26,943 nt of DNA. Source: Candidatus Gastranaerophilales bacterium. Lineage in GTDB: Bacteria > Cyanobacteriota > Vampirovibrionia > Gastranaerophilales > Gastranaerophilaceae. Location: assembly GCA_003150395.1 (NCBI GenBank), contig QAMI01000049.1:30761-57703 (forward strand), in the 5' to 3' direction. The notes under the pieces are model-generated. The model was not told where the DNA came from. It did not search any database and saw only the letters and a program-made list of their open reading frames with translations. The number at the start of each line of letters is the position of its first letter. Positions within the stretch are counted from its first letter, which is position 1. The position numbers and the translations under genes are program-made. This document shows positions 6,923-14,049 of the stretch, in pieces.

Positions 6923-8968
6923 ATTAAAAAGCAGTTATTAATAATTTCAGCGGTTTTATCACTTTGTCTGACAGCAGTTCCGGCAGAAGCGTACATGCCT
7001 CCGGAAGCGAATATTTTGTATCAGCAGGCCTGCACGCTTGAATATCAGCATAATTATAAAGATGCTATTGAAAAAGTCCTTGAAGCAATCAAAATTGCTG
7101 GCGAAGATGCACTTCTTTATACAAAACTTGCCGGCTTATATTCTGATACCGACCAATATGATAAAGCTCTCGAGGCTTACAATACCGTTGTAAAACTTCG
7201 TCCTGACGATGCTTTTGTATTTATCAGTATAGGTAATATTTATGAAACACAAACAAAATATATTGAAGCGCTAGAGGCTTATGAACAGGCGTTGAAAATT
7301 TTTCCGCAATACAAATACAATTATCTGAATATTGCAAATGTTCAATATCAGATGAATGATTATCCTAATGCAATTGAAAATTATAAAAAATTCCTTGAAA
7401 CTTATTCTAATCACAAAGAAGCCAGAGAAAGCCTCGCAAATGCTTACCTTGCCTCTAACAATCCTAAACTCGCAGTTGAAGAATATTCTCAATTATACGA
7501 AGCTGACAATTTGAACTTTAAAGATTATTCAAATTATGGGTTAGCACTTTTCCAAACCGAGGATTATGCAAAAGCCGTCGAATTTTTGGAGAAAGCTGTT
7601 GAACAATCTCCTGACAGCTTATCTTCTCATATAAGCCTTGCACTTTCATATCAAGAATTAGAAAAAAATGATTTAGCACTTGCGCAGTATGAAATTGTTT
7701 TTAAGCAGGCTCCAAACTTGCATTCCGTAAGATTTGATTATGCGAATCTTCTTGCCGATATGGGCAAAAATAGTGAAGCTGTTGCTCAGTACAAAATTTA
7801 TTCAACAAACTTTCCGAATGACGCCAGAGTTTATAAAAATCTCGGACTTGTCTACAAACGTATGAACGATTTTGACAACACAATTGCAAGTTATGAAAAA
7901 GCTTTGACTCTGGATTCAAAAGATGTGAATATCAAAAAGGAGCTTGCAAACTGTTATCACATGAAGAAAGATTATATTTCGGCATTGAAATATTATGACG
8001 AAGTTTTGCAAAGTTCGCCTAACGATTATGATGTAAAAGTTAATAAAGCCATTGCGCTCCATGCTCTAGAAAAATATGAAGATGCCATTGCACTTTATCG
8101 TGAAATTCTTTCGCAAAAAGACAACACCATTGTTGCCAGCAATCTCACAGATGCGCTTGTTTCTCAAGGAAGAATTGATTTGGATGCTCAGAATTACTCA
8201 AAAGCCTCCGGCGAATTTGAACAGGCAATTTCGCGCGGAACAAAAGACAGTTTTGCTTATTTCGGACTTGCGAAATGTTTAAGAGTAAGCGGTTCTACAG
8301 ACAGAGCAGCTGAATATTATGAAAAAGCCATCTCTATGTCACCGGAAGAAACACTTTACAGCAGTGAATATGCAGAATTTGTGGCTGAAACAAATGCCCT
8401 TGCTCCTGCAAATCCTTCCCCTGCAGCTGTAGAAACTCCTGATGGAAAACTTCCGTCAATTAGTCTTGAAGATAATGAGGAAAATATTGTTAATGTTGCA
8501 AGCGTTAGCAAAAGTCAGGATTTGATAAGCCTGGGTGATGAAAATTATAAAAAAGATGATTATGACGAAGCTTTGAAAAATTACAAATCGGCTCTGAAGG
8601 TTAATCCTAATGATGAAATTACTCTTCTTAAAATAGGAAATATTTACAAAATTAAGAACGATAATGATAAAGCTCTTGATTTTTATAAGAAAGCTATTTT
8701 TGTAAATCCTGATTATACGGACGGGTGGTTTAATTTAGGGCTTGTTTATGCAAACGACAACAATCTTGCAAAAAGCAAAGAATGTTTTGAAAAAGTTATT
8801 TCTTTAAACCCGGAATATGCGTATTCATATTACGCTCTTGCAATTGCTTACGAAAGTGAAGACAACAAAGAAGAAGCCGTAAAAAATTACCAGCAGTTTT
8901 TAAAATACAACAAAGATACAAGCATGGTAAAAGTCGTAGAGGACAGGATTAACAACTTGCAGAGATGA
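6923..8968 (+). CDS. Secreted tetratricopeptide-repeat protein, apparent ATT start
   Basis: The first ATG in frame (6995) falls inside what is clearly a signal peptide region. Reading upstream gives (start)KKQLLIISAVLSLCLTAVPAEAY, a textbook Sec signal peptide with an AEA|Y-type cleavage site, preceded by AGGAG seven bases before codon 6923, which is ATT. No ATG, GTG or TTG exists in frame between the stop at 6902 and 6995. The resulting 681-residue protein is nearly all 34-residue TPR units (pattern ALxxYxxALxxxPxxxxxxxxLGxxY): about a dozen in the N-terminal block, a Pro/Ala/Glu-rich linker at roughly 490-530, then three or four more. It would be a periplasmic or surface scaffold for protein-protein contacts; the partner is unknown. 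It is translationally coupled to the following gene (ATGA overlap). Confidence 0.88.
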   Translation: MKKQLLIISAVLSLCLTAVPAEAYMPPEANILYQQACTLEYQHNYKDAIEKVLEAIKIAGEDALLYTKLAGLYSDTDQYDKALEAYNTVVKLRPDDAFVFISIGNIYETQTKYIEALEAYEQALKIFPQYKYNYLNIANVQYQMNDYPNAIENYKKFLETYSNHKEARESLANAYLASNNPKLAVEEYSQLYEADNLNFKDYSNYGLALFQTEDYAKAVEFLEKAVEQSPDSLSSHISLALSYQELEKNDLALAQYEIVFKQAPNLHSVRFDYANLLADMGKNSEAVAQYKIYSTNFPNDARVYKNLGLVYKRMNDFDNTIASYEKALTLDSKDVNIKKELANCYHMKKDYISALKYYDEVLQSSPNDYDVKVNKAIALHALEKYEDAIALYREILSQKDNTIVASNLTDALVSQGRIDLDAQNYSKASGEFEQAISRGTKDSFAYFGLAKCLRVSGSTDRAAEYYEKAISMSPEETLYSSEYAEFVAETNALAPANPSPAAVETPDGKLPSISLEDNEENIVNVASVSKSQDLISLGDENYKKDDYDEALKNYKSALKVNPNDEITLLKIGNIYKIKNDNDKALDFYKKAIFVNPDYTDGWFNLGLVYANDNNLAKSKECFEKVISLNPEYAYSYYALAIAYESEDNKEEAVKNYQQFLKYNKDTSMVKVVEDRINNLQR

Positions 8969-9372
8969 AAAAGTTTTTAACGTTAGCATGGGTATTTCTG
9001 ATAATGTTTTACACCTCGGCGTGCACGGCTGATAAACCTGCTATCCTTTTCAACAAATATCCTATAACAGAAGAGACTGTTATGGGGTTTGGAAATCTGT
9101 TCAAACCAAATACTCGAATATATTATCTGGTGCTTTTGCCTGAAAAAATCCATTCACGTTATATTTATCTTCAAATTATCAAAAAAGATAATAAAGAAGG
9201 GCGTCTTGGTTACAAAATTTATTACGGTAAAACTGTCCGTTTAAAAAATGAACAAATAAATTATTATGATGATTATATTGTGATAAGCGAACCCGGAGCT
9301 TATGTTATGCAGATTTATTCAAAAGATAATCCGCAGAAAGTTTTGTGTGTCGGGCAATTTTTTGTTCAATAA
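8965..9372 (+). CDS. Small secreted protein or putative lipoprotein
   Basis: The 135-residue product starts with MKKFLTLAWVFLIMFYTSAC, a signal peptide ending in a Cys at residue 20. TSAC is a poor lipobox (Thr at -3 rather than Leu/Val), so it may be either a lipoprotein or a soluble periplasmic protein. The rest looks like a beta-rich single domain (IYYLVLLPEKIHSRYIYLQII, YDDYIVISEPGAYVMQIYS). I do not recognise the family. Its ATG overlaps the TGA of the TPR gene (ATGA), so the two are co-translated and their products probably work together at the envelope. No strong terminator follows, only a U-poor stem-loop at 9407-9431. Confidence 0.78.
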   Translation: MKKFLTLAWVFLIMFYTSACTADKPAILFNKYPITEETVMGFGNLFKPNTRIYYLVLLPEKIHSRYIYLQIIKKDNKEGRLGYKIYYGKTVRLKNEQINYYDDYIVISEPGAYVMQIYSKDNPQKVLCVGQFFVQ

Positions 9373-9406
9373 GTTTGCGATTTTTAATTGTTGCGAAATG
9401 TAAAGA

Positions 9407-9431
9407 TGAGTTTTAGAATACCTGAAACTCA
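9407..9431 (+). other. Stem-loop downstream of the secreted-protein gene
   Basis: TGAGTTTTAG and CTGAAACTCA form a 10-bp stem with one wobble pair and a 5-base loop. There is no U-run after it, so this is not a canonical terminator. It may be an mRNA 3'-end structure. Confidence 0.4.
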
Positions 9432-9445
9432 GTTATACTCTGCTT

Positions 9446-9475
9446 TATGGTATGGTATGGTATGGTTGGGTGGGG
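9446..9475 (+). repeat. Pentanucleotide tandem repeat (TATGG)4 plus degenerate copies
   Basis: Four perfect TATGG units are followed by TTGGG and TGGGG, giving six phased G-tracts in an otherwise AT-rich intergenic region. It lies about 90 bases upstream of the gene at 9566. It may be slippage-prone, and the G-tracts could form a G-quadruplex. Confidence 0.85.
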
Positions 9476-9565
9476 CAGTGTAAATTTTTGGGAATAAGCA
9501 ACGTTAATAGAAATATAAGCGGTTTCGAAACACGAGTGAAGTAACTAAAAAAAGGAGACTATTTT

Positions 9566-10006
9566 ATGAGTAACGATATTGTTAATATTGGCGGAATAAT
9601 GTTTAATAAAAATGATGTATTAAGCAGTTCTAGTATGCAGAAAAAAGGTGAGCTTTATAATGGAAAACCTGTTTTCAGTTATAAAGTTGAAACCACGCAT
9701 GGAACATATACTTATACAGATCAGCAACCACTAGACGAAAACAAAAAGGCGTCGATTTTTGTAAATGATGGTAAAGTTAAAATTGCCAATTGCAATTTAT
9801 CGACTCTTCGAGGCACTGAAAATCGTGATAGATATATATTATCAAATAGTAATTTAGGTTTTGCTGATATTGCGGGTGATGAAAATTCTGATAAAATTAT
9901 TTTAACAGGCAATTCTGATCTTGTTAAAGTAAATAAGGATAATTCGGATAAAATTAACGATTTTCGACTGTTTTCTCCTGGTAGAGCCATTCATTATGAA
10001 AAATAA
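9566..10006 (+). CDS. Small protein with NSDKI-type repeats, unknown function
   Basis: The 146-residue protein has a good AGGAGA ribosome binding site and no signal peptide or transmembrane helix. The N-terminal half (residues 1-65) looks like a beta-rich domain (KPVFSYKVETTHGTYTYTD). The C-terminal half contains short repeats spaced 21 and 19 residues apart: NRDRYILSNSN at 86, NSDKIILTGNS at 107 and NSDKIND at 126. This spacing is consistent with turns of a beta-helix or beta-roll, and the Asp/Asn-rich turns could bind metal, but this is inference. I do not recognise the family. It is a single-gene unit between the pentamer array and a strong terminator. Confidence 0.7.
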   Translation: MSNDIVNIGGIMFNKNDVLSSSSMQKKGELYNGKPVFSYKVETTHGTYTYTDQQPLDENKKASIFVNDGKVKIANCNLSTLRGTENRDRYILSNSNLGFADIAGDENSDKIILTGNSDLVKVNKDNSDKINDFRLFSPGRAIHYEK

Positions 10007-10015
10007 AAATAAATT

Positions 10016-10045
10016 AAAAAGGAGCGTTTTGGAGCGCTCCTTTTT
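10016..10045. terminator. Bidirectional intrinsic terminator between the 146-aa gene and gyrA
   Basis: AAAAAGGAGCG and CGCTCCTTTTT form an 11-bp stem around an 8-base loop, with a T-run on the right and an A-run on the left. It can end transcription of both converging genes. Confidence 0.88.
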
Positions 10046-10076
10046 AATATTCTATTGAATATTGCCTTAAGCGTTA

Positions 10077-12629
10077 TTATTCCTGAGCGCCGTCAATCAG
10101 TTTTGTCTGCTCAGCCGAAACATCACAAGAAGATTTCGGTGCATCACCACTGATTGCGGTTTCATCTTCGTCAGGGTTCAAAATTTTGTTGACTGAAACA
10201 ACGGTGTCATTGTCGGTTAAATTTTGCGCTCTAACGCCTGTTGCCGGTCTTCCCTGACAGCTTATCGAGCCGGCGTTAAGTCTTGTAACAACGCCATTTG
10301 CTGTAACCATCATAATATCATCTGATTCTTTAACAATCGTCAGTGCTACAAGTCTTGAGGAAGCTGATTTGAATTTCGTTGCAATCAGACCTAATCCTCC
10401 TCTGTTCTGGCTTCTGAATTCTGAGAGTTTTGTACGTTTTCCAAATCCGTCAGAAGTTACCACAAGCAAATCAGCGTCATAATTTCTCGGAACAATATCA
10501 CAGCCGACAATTGTATCTCCGGTGCGAAGTTTCATTGAAGTTACACCACGAGCGCTTCTGCCAAGAGGCCTCAAATCCTCAATCGGGAAACGAATTGCCA
10601 TACCGCAAGATGTACCGATAATGATTTCGTCTTTTGCTGTTGCAAGTTTAACCCAGCAGAGTTCATCGCCTTCTTCAAGTCCGATTGCGATAATTCCGTT
10701 GCGTCTGATATTTGAGAAGTTGTCAAGTTCAATACGCTTGATGTAACCTTTGCGTGTCAGCATAATTAGGTTCAAATCATGTGAGAATGTGCTGACCGGA
10801 ACAACTGCCGTAATCTTTTCATCCTGTTCAATAGGAAGAACATTTACAATCGGCAAGCCTTTTGCCTGACGTCCGCCTTCAGGGAAGTCGTAAACATTCA
10901 GGCTGTAAACCGTTCCTTTGGAAGAGAAGAAAAGAACTTTGTCATGCATCATTGCGGTGAAGAAATGTTGAATATCATCATCTTCTTTTGTTTTAATGCC
11001 TGATTTTCCACGTGTAGCGCGGTTCTGACGTTCAAATGTGTCAAGAGAAATTCTCTTCAAATATCCCTGATGTGTAATGAATACTGCCATCGGAGTGTTT
11101 GGTGTCAAATCTTCGATTGTAACTTCGCCTTGTTCCGGAAGAATCTGGGTTTTTCTGTCATCACCGTATTTTTCTTTGTCTTCAAGAAGTTCGCCTTTAA
11201 TAATGTCAAGAATTTTCTGACGGCTTGCGAGAATTTCTTCATATTCGGCAATTTTCTTGACAAGTTCGTCATATTCAGCTTTAACTTTGTCTTGTTCCAA
11301 GCCTGTCAAACGGCGTAATTGCATTTCAAGAATTGCATTTGACTGGTCAACATCGAGTCCGAAGCGGCTCATCAATCCGTTACGAGCATCGTCTGTGGTT
11401 TTTGAATTTTTGATTAATTCAATAACTTCATCAATTGACCCCAGTGCAATAATTAAACCTGCCAAAATATGTGCTCTGACTTTTGCTTTTTTGAGGAAGA
11501 AAATTGTTCTTCTTGTAACAATTTCGACTCTGTGTTCTACGAATTCGTCCAAAACCTGTTTCAAATTCAAGAGTCTCGGCTGTTTGCCGCATAAAGCAAG
11601 CATATTTACACCGAAAGTCGTCGCAAGCTGTGTATATTTAAATAAATTGTTTTTAACAACATCCGGTTTTGCGTCACGTTTAAGCTCAATAACAATTCTC
11701 ATACCTTCACGGTCAGATTCGTCGCGGATATCGGAAATTCCGGTAATTCGCTGGTCTTTAACAAGTTCCGCGATTTTTTCAATAAGCATTGCTTTATTGA
11801 CCTGATATGGAATTTCAGTGACAACGATTGCCGTACGAGCCTGACGGCCTCCGCCGCCTGCAATTTCTTCAATTGTCGCAACCGCTGACATTTTTATTGA
11901 GCCGCGGCCTGTTTCATAAGCCTGTTTGATATCGTTTAAACCGATAATAGTTGCTGCTGTCGGGAAATCCGGTCCTTTAATATATTCCATGAGTTCTGCA
12001 ACTGTTATATCAGGATTGTTGATTAATGCGATGGTTCCGTCAACGATTTCGCAAACATTGTGAGGAGGGACATTTGTCGCCATGCCGACTGCAATCCCGG
12101 AAACCCCGTTCAACAATAACATAGGAAGTCTTACCGGCAAAACAGATGGTTCTTGTAATGAGCCGTCAAAGTTCGGTTCAAATTCAACTGTTTCGCAGTC
12201 AATATCAGCAAGCATTGACTGTGTAATCTTGTGCATACGCGCTTCAGTGTACCTCATCGCTGCTGCACCATCACCATCAACCGAACCAAAGTTCCCGTGG
12301 CCGTCAACGGTCAAGTATCTTGTTGAAAAGTCTTGCGCCATACGAACTAACGCTTCATAAACCGCACTGTCGCCATGCGGGTGGTATTTACCAAGAACTT
12401 CACCAACAATACGCGCACATTTTTTAAACGGTTTGTCCGGAGTCATTCCGAGTTCATTCATTGCGTATAAAATTCTTCTGTGAACGGGCTTTAAGCCGTC
12501 GCGAACATCCGGCAGTGCACGTCCGACAATTACGCTCATTGCGTAATCAATGTAAGAACGTTTCATCTCTTCTCTTATATTAACCGGTACGATTTTACCG
12601 TCTGCAAACATGTTTTGCTGGTTACTCAT
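10077..12629 (-). CDS. gyrA: DNA gyrase subunit A
   Basis: The 850-residue breakage-reunion subunit of DNA gyrase, which with GyrB introduces negative supercoils using ATP. The catalytic tyrosine is Y127 in AAMRYTEAR, equivalent to E. coli Tyr122. The quinolone-determining region reads HPHGDSAVYEALVRMAQ, with Ser88 and Glu92 at the E. coli 83 and 87 positions, the quinolone-sensitive type at Ser. The C-terminal DNA-wrapping domain is present with its repeated blades. The GyrA box, normally QRRGGKG, reads QNRATRG at 535-541, a degenerate form. The C-terminal tail after about residue 815 is acidic. A GGGAG ribosome binding site precedes the ATG, and the gene ends near the bidirectional terminator at 10016-10045. 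ParC is the only serious alternative, and length and context favour GyrA. Confidence 0.96.
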   Translation of the reverse strand: MSNQQNMFADGKIVPVNIREEMKRSYIDYAMSVIVGRALPDVRDGLKPVHRRILYAMNELGMTPDKPFKKCARIVGEVLGKYHPHGDSAVYEALVRMAQDFSTRYLTVDGHGNFGSVDGDGAAAMRYTEARMHKITQSMLADIDCETVEFEPNFDGSLQEPSVLPVRLPMLLLNGVSGIAVGMATNVPPHNVCEIVDGTIALINNPDITVAELMEYIKGPDFPTAATIIGLNDIKQAYETGRGSIKMSAVATIEEIAGGGGRQARTAIVVTEIPYQVNKAMLIEKIAELVKDQRITGISDIRDESDREGMRIVIELKRDAKPDVVKNNLFKYTQLATTFGVNMLALCGKQPRLLNLKQVLDEFVEHRVEIVTRRTIFFLKKAKVRAHILAGLIIALGSIDEVIELIKNSKTTDDARNGLMSRFGLDVDQSNAILEMQLRRLTGLEQDKVKAEYDELVKKIAEYEEILASRQKILDIIKGELLEDKEKYGDDRKTQILPEQGEVTIEDLTPNTPMAVFITHQGYLKRISLDTFERQNRATRGKSGIKTKEDDDIQHFFTAMMHDKVLFFSSKGTVYSLNVYDFPEGGRQAKGLPIVNVLPIEQDEKITAVVPVSTFSHDLNLIMLTRKGYIKRIELDNFSNIRRNGIIAIGLEEGDELCWVKLATAKDEIIIGTSCGMAIRFPIEDLRPLGRSARGVTSMKLRTGDTIVGCDIVPRNYDADLLVVTSDGFGKRTKLSEFRSQNRGGLGLIATKFKSASSRLVALTIVKESDDIMMVTANGVVTRLNAGSISCQGRPATGVRAQNLTDNDTVVSVNKILNPDEDETAISGDAPKSSCDVSAEQTKLIDGAQE

Positions 12630-12733
12630 TCTTTTTCTCTCCCATTATAAGTCTGCTGTATAATAAAATTTTAGCACAAAAACAGCGTGAAGGCTAATTT
12701 TGCGTGAAAACTTTACATTGGGTAAAGCAGACG

Positions 12734-13162
12734 TTATTTTATTTTGAAAAATTTCAGTGTGGCAAACCAAATTATTGCCGCCGCAATTGCTCCTGCTGAA
12801 AAATAAATTCCGAATATACCCAGGGCTTCTGTCGGATTGTTAAGATATGAACGCATGATTTCAAAAATCATATAGCCAGATACAAAAGCGTAGCCGGCAA
12901 TTAAAATCCATTCTATGGCGATAAGAAATTTATTGTTAAATCTTGCAGATGGCAGCTGTTTTTTGAAGATTAAATCAAGTGCCAAAAGAACAATTCCGCA
13001 CATTCCTGACGCTGGCAGAATAAGAAGTTCCATCGGAAGTAAAACTCCATAAGCCCAGGTTTCGTTGTGTGAAAATATCTCCAGGAATGAAAGCAGCGCA
13101 GCTGTTCCAGTGAAAATTCCTGCCGCAAGCGCAAATCTGTAAGTTATTGTGTTTCTGTACAT
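12734..13162 (-). CDS. Four-helix integral membrane protein, unknown
   Basis: The 142-residue protein has four predicted transmembrane segments: ITYRFALAAGIFTGTAALLSFL, GVLLPMELLILPASGMCGIV, FLIAIEWILIAGYAFVSGYMIF and ALGIFGIYFSAGAIAAAIIWFA. The C-terminus is a short basic tail (LKFFKIK). I do not recognise a family. It overlaps by 19 bases the small membrane peptide at 13144-13287 and has an AAGGAA ribosome binding site within that upstream ORF, so the two are co-translated. Both lie downstream of marR and of a copy of the marR operator motif, which suggests MarR-controlled expression. Transport, efflux-like or stress roles are possible but not shown. Confidence 0.78.
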   Translation of the reverse strand: MYRNTITYRFALAAGIFTGTAALLSFLEIFSHNETWAYGVLLPMELLILPASGMCGIVLLALDLIFKKQLPSARFNNKFLIAIEWILIAGYAFVSGYMIFEIMRSYLNNPTEALGIFGIYFSAGAIAAAIIWFATLKFFKIK

Positions 13163-13287
13163 AAAAAAGTTTCCTTAACTTGTTCAAATGTTATCACAAA
13201 CATCGCGGCTATTGCTGCTCCAACCGGAATTGCAACCAGCGCAGCCCCGAAAAGACCGATTAAAATTTTGATAGATAGCTCAAACGT
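13144..13287 (-). CDS. 47-aa single-pass membrane peptide, apparent ACG start
   Basis: The frame encodes (start)FELSIKILIGLFGAALVAIP and onward to ...CTETQ: one strongly hydrophobic Gly/Ala-rich helix and a short polar tail. AAAGGAG lies six bases before an ACG codon at 13285-13287, exactly where an ATG would be expected. The alternative GTT at 13288-13290 is only three bases from the SD. No ATG, GTG or TTG occurs in frame until the internal ATG at residue 29. The frame ends 19 bases inside the next gene, a typical coupled overlap. A promoter carrying the marR operator motif lies just upstream. It may be a small partner of the 4-TM protein. Confidence 0.5.
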   Translation of the reverse strand, partial: TFELSIKILIGLFGAALVAIPVGAAIAAMFVITFEQVKETFLCTETQ

Positions 13288-13325
13288 AACAAACTCCTTT
13301 AATTTATATTATTAGTTTACTATTT

Positions 13326-13349
13326 AATTATTAACTATTCAAGTATTTT
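13326..13349 (-). promoter_or_regulatory. Putative MarR operator/promoter, copy 1 (membrane operon)
   Basis: On the minus strand the motif ACTTGAATAGTTAATAATT contains a TTGAAT -35, followed after 17 bp by TAAACT and then the AAAGGAG of the 47-aa peptide. The 24-bp region is almost identical to copy 2 in front of marR (13859-13882), in the same orientation. Confidence 0.5.
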
Positions 13350-13365
13350 GTCAAAATTTTTTACA

Positions 13366-13827
13366 TTATTTAATATTAGTTAACCAATCAACTAATACAA
13401 GTTCCACGTAATCCGCGTCTACTGAAGCAATGTGGCTGTTAATCTTTTTTGTGATTTTTAGATATTTTGGCCAAATCTTATCCAGTGTTTTTGAGCCGTA
13501 ATCTGTTATTCTGATAAGCTTTACGCGGCGGTCTTCTTTTTTTGTATTTCGCGTAATTAATCCGTCTTTTTCAAGCTTGTCGAGAAGTTTTGTTATGTTT
13601 GACGCTGTTACAAGAAGTCTTTTGCTTATTTCATTTTGCTGAATTCCGTCATATCCGCCCACATGTTTTATAATCATTAAAATATTGAATTTTGAAATAT
13701 TTAGTTTTGCAGGCGCCAACACTTCGTCAAGTTTTGATGATATCTGTCCCCACAAAAGCCCGATTGCATGAATTAGTTTAGTATTTTTGTCCTGTCCGTC
13801 AAAATAAATTTCAAGATTTTTTTTCAT
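13366..13827 (-). CDS. MarR-family transcriptional regulator
   Basis: The 153-residue winged-helix repressor has the complete MarR layout. N-terminal dimerisation helices span about 15-45, the DNA-binding helices lie at NEISKRLLVTASNITKLLDKLEKDGLI (about 66-92), and the wing carries the family signature KKEDRRVKLIRITDYG. C-terminal helices complete the dimer interface. MarR proteins usually repress their own gene and a neighbouring transporter or detoxification gene and are released by small ligands or oxidation. Here no Cys is placed as in OhrR-type sensors. AAGGAG lies seven bases upstream of the ATG. The promoter at 13859-13882 shares a motif with the promoter of the adjacent membrane-protein unit, and the gene is also divergent from the poly-G prepilin at 14050, which could be a further target. 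Confidence 0.9.
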   Translation of the reverse strand: MKKNLEIYFDGQDKNTKLIHAIGLLWGQISSKLDEVLAPAKLNISKFNILMIIKHVGGYDGIQQNEISKRLLVTASNITKLLDKLEKDGLITRNTKKEDRRVKLIRITDYGSKTLDKIWPKYLKITKKINSHIASVDADYVELVLVDWLTNIK

Positions 13828-13858
13828 ATAAAAACTCCTTGAAATTATTTTATCATTA

Positions 13859-13882
13859 AATTATAAACCATTCAAGTATATT
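13859..13882 (-). promoter_or_regulatory. Putative MarR operator/promoter, copy 2 (autoregulation)
   Basis: Minus strand: ACTTGAATGGTTTATAATT with a TTGAAT -35, exactly 17 bp, and TAAAAT as -10, ending 19 bases before the marR ATG. It aligns with copy 1 at 13326-13349 at nearly every position, including an identical 10-mer (ATTCAAGTAT on the plus strand). Confidence 0.6.
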
Positions 13883-13973
13883 ATTAAAGTTTTTTTATAA
13901 TAAGTTTGTTTTATTATTTACAACCACGTTTAATATTTATATCCAAAGAAACTTTACTAAATTTCCGTAAATA

Positions 13974-14002
13974 TTGTTAAAATAAAAAGTCCATGCTATA
14001 AT
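13974..14002 (+). promoter_or_regulatory. Strong promoter of the poly-G prepilin gene
   Basis: TTGTTA, a 17-bp spacer ending in TGC (an extended -10), then TATAAT. The AGGAG at 14035-14039 and the ATG at 14050 follow. This intact expression signal argues that the frameshifted gene downstream is not a decaying pseudogene. Confidence 0.65.
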
Positions 14003-14049
14003 CAGTTTGTGTTAAAATTGTTTTTAGAGAAGCAAGGAGTAAAAGTGCT

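Noticed and set aside
9446..9475. CRISPR or attachment-site repeat
   Set aside because: Units are only five bases with no spacers, cas genes, integrase or flanking duplications; a simple sequence repeat.
11257..11805. 182-codon open frame on the plus strand inside gyrA
   Set aside because: It is antisense to a well-supported gyrA, with low-complexity Ser/Leu-rich translation and no ribosome binding site; a codon-bias shadow.
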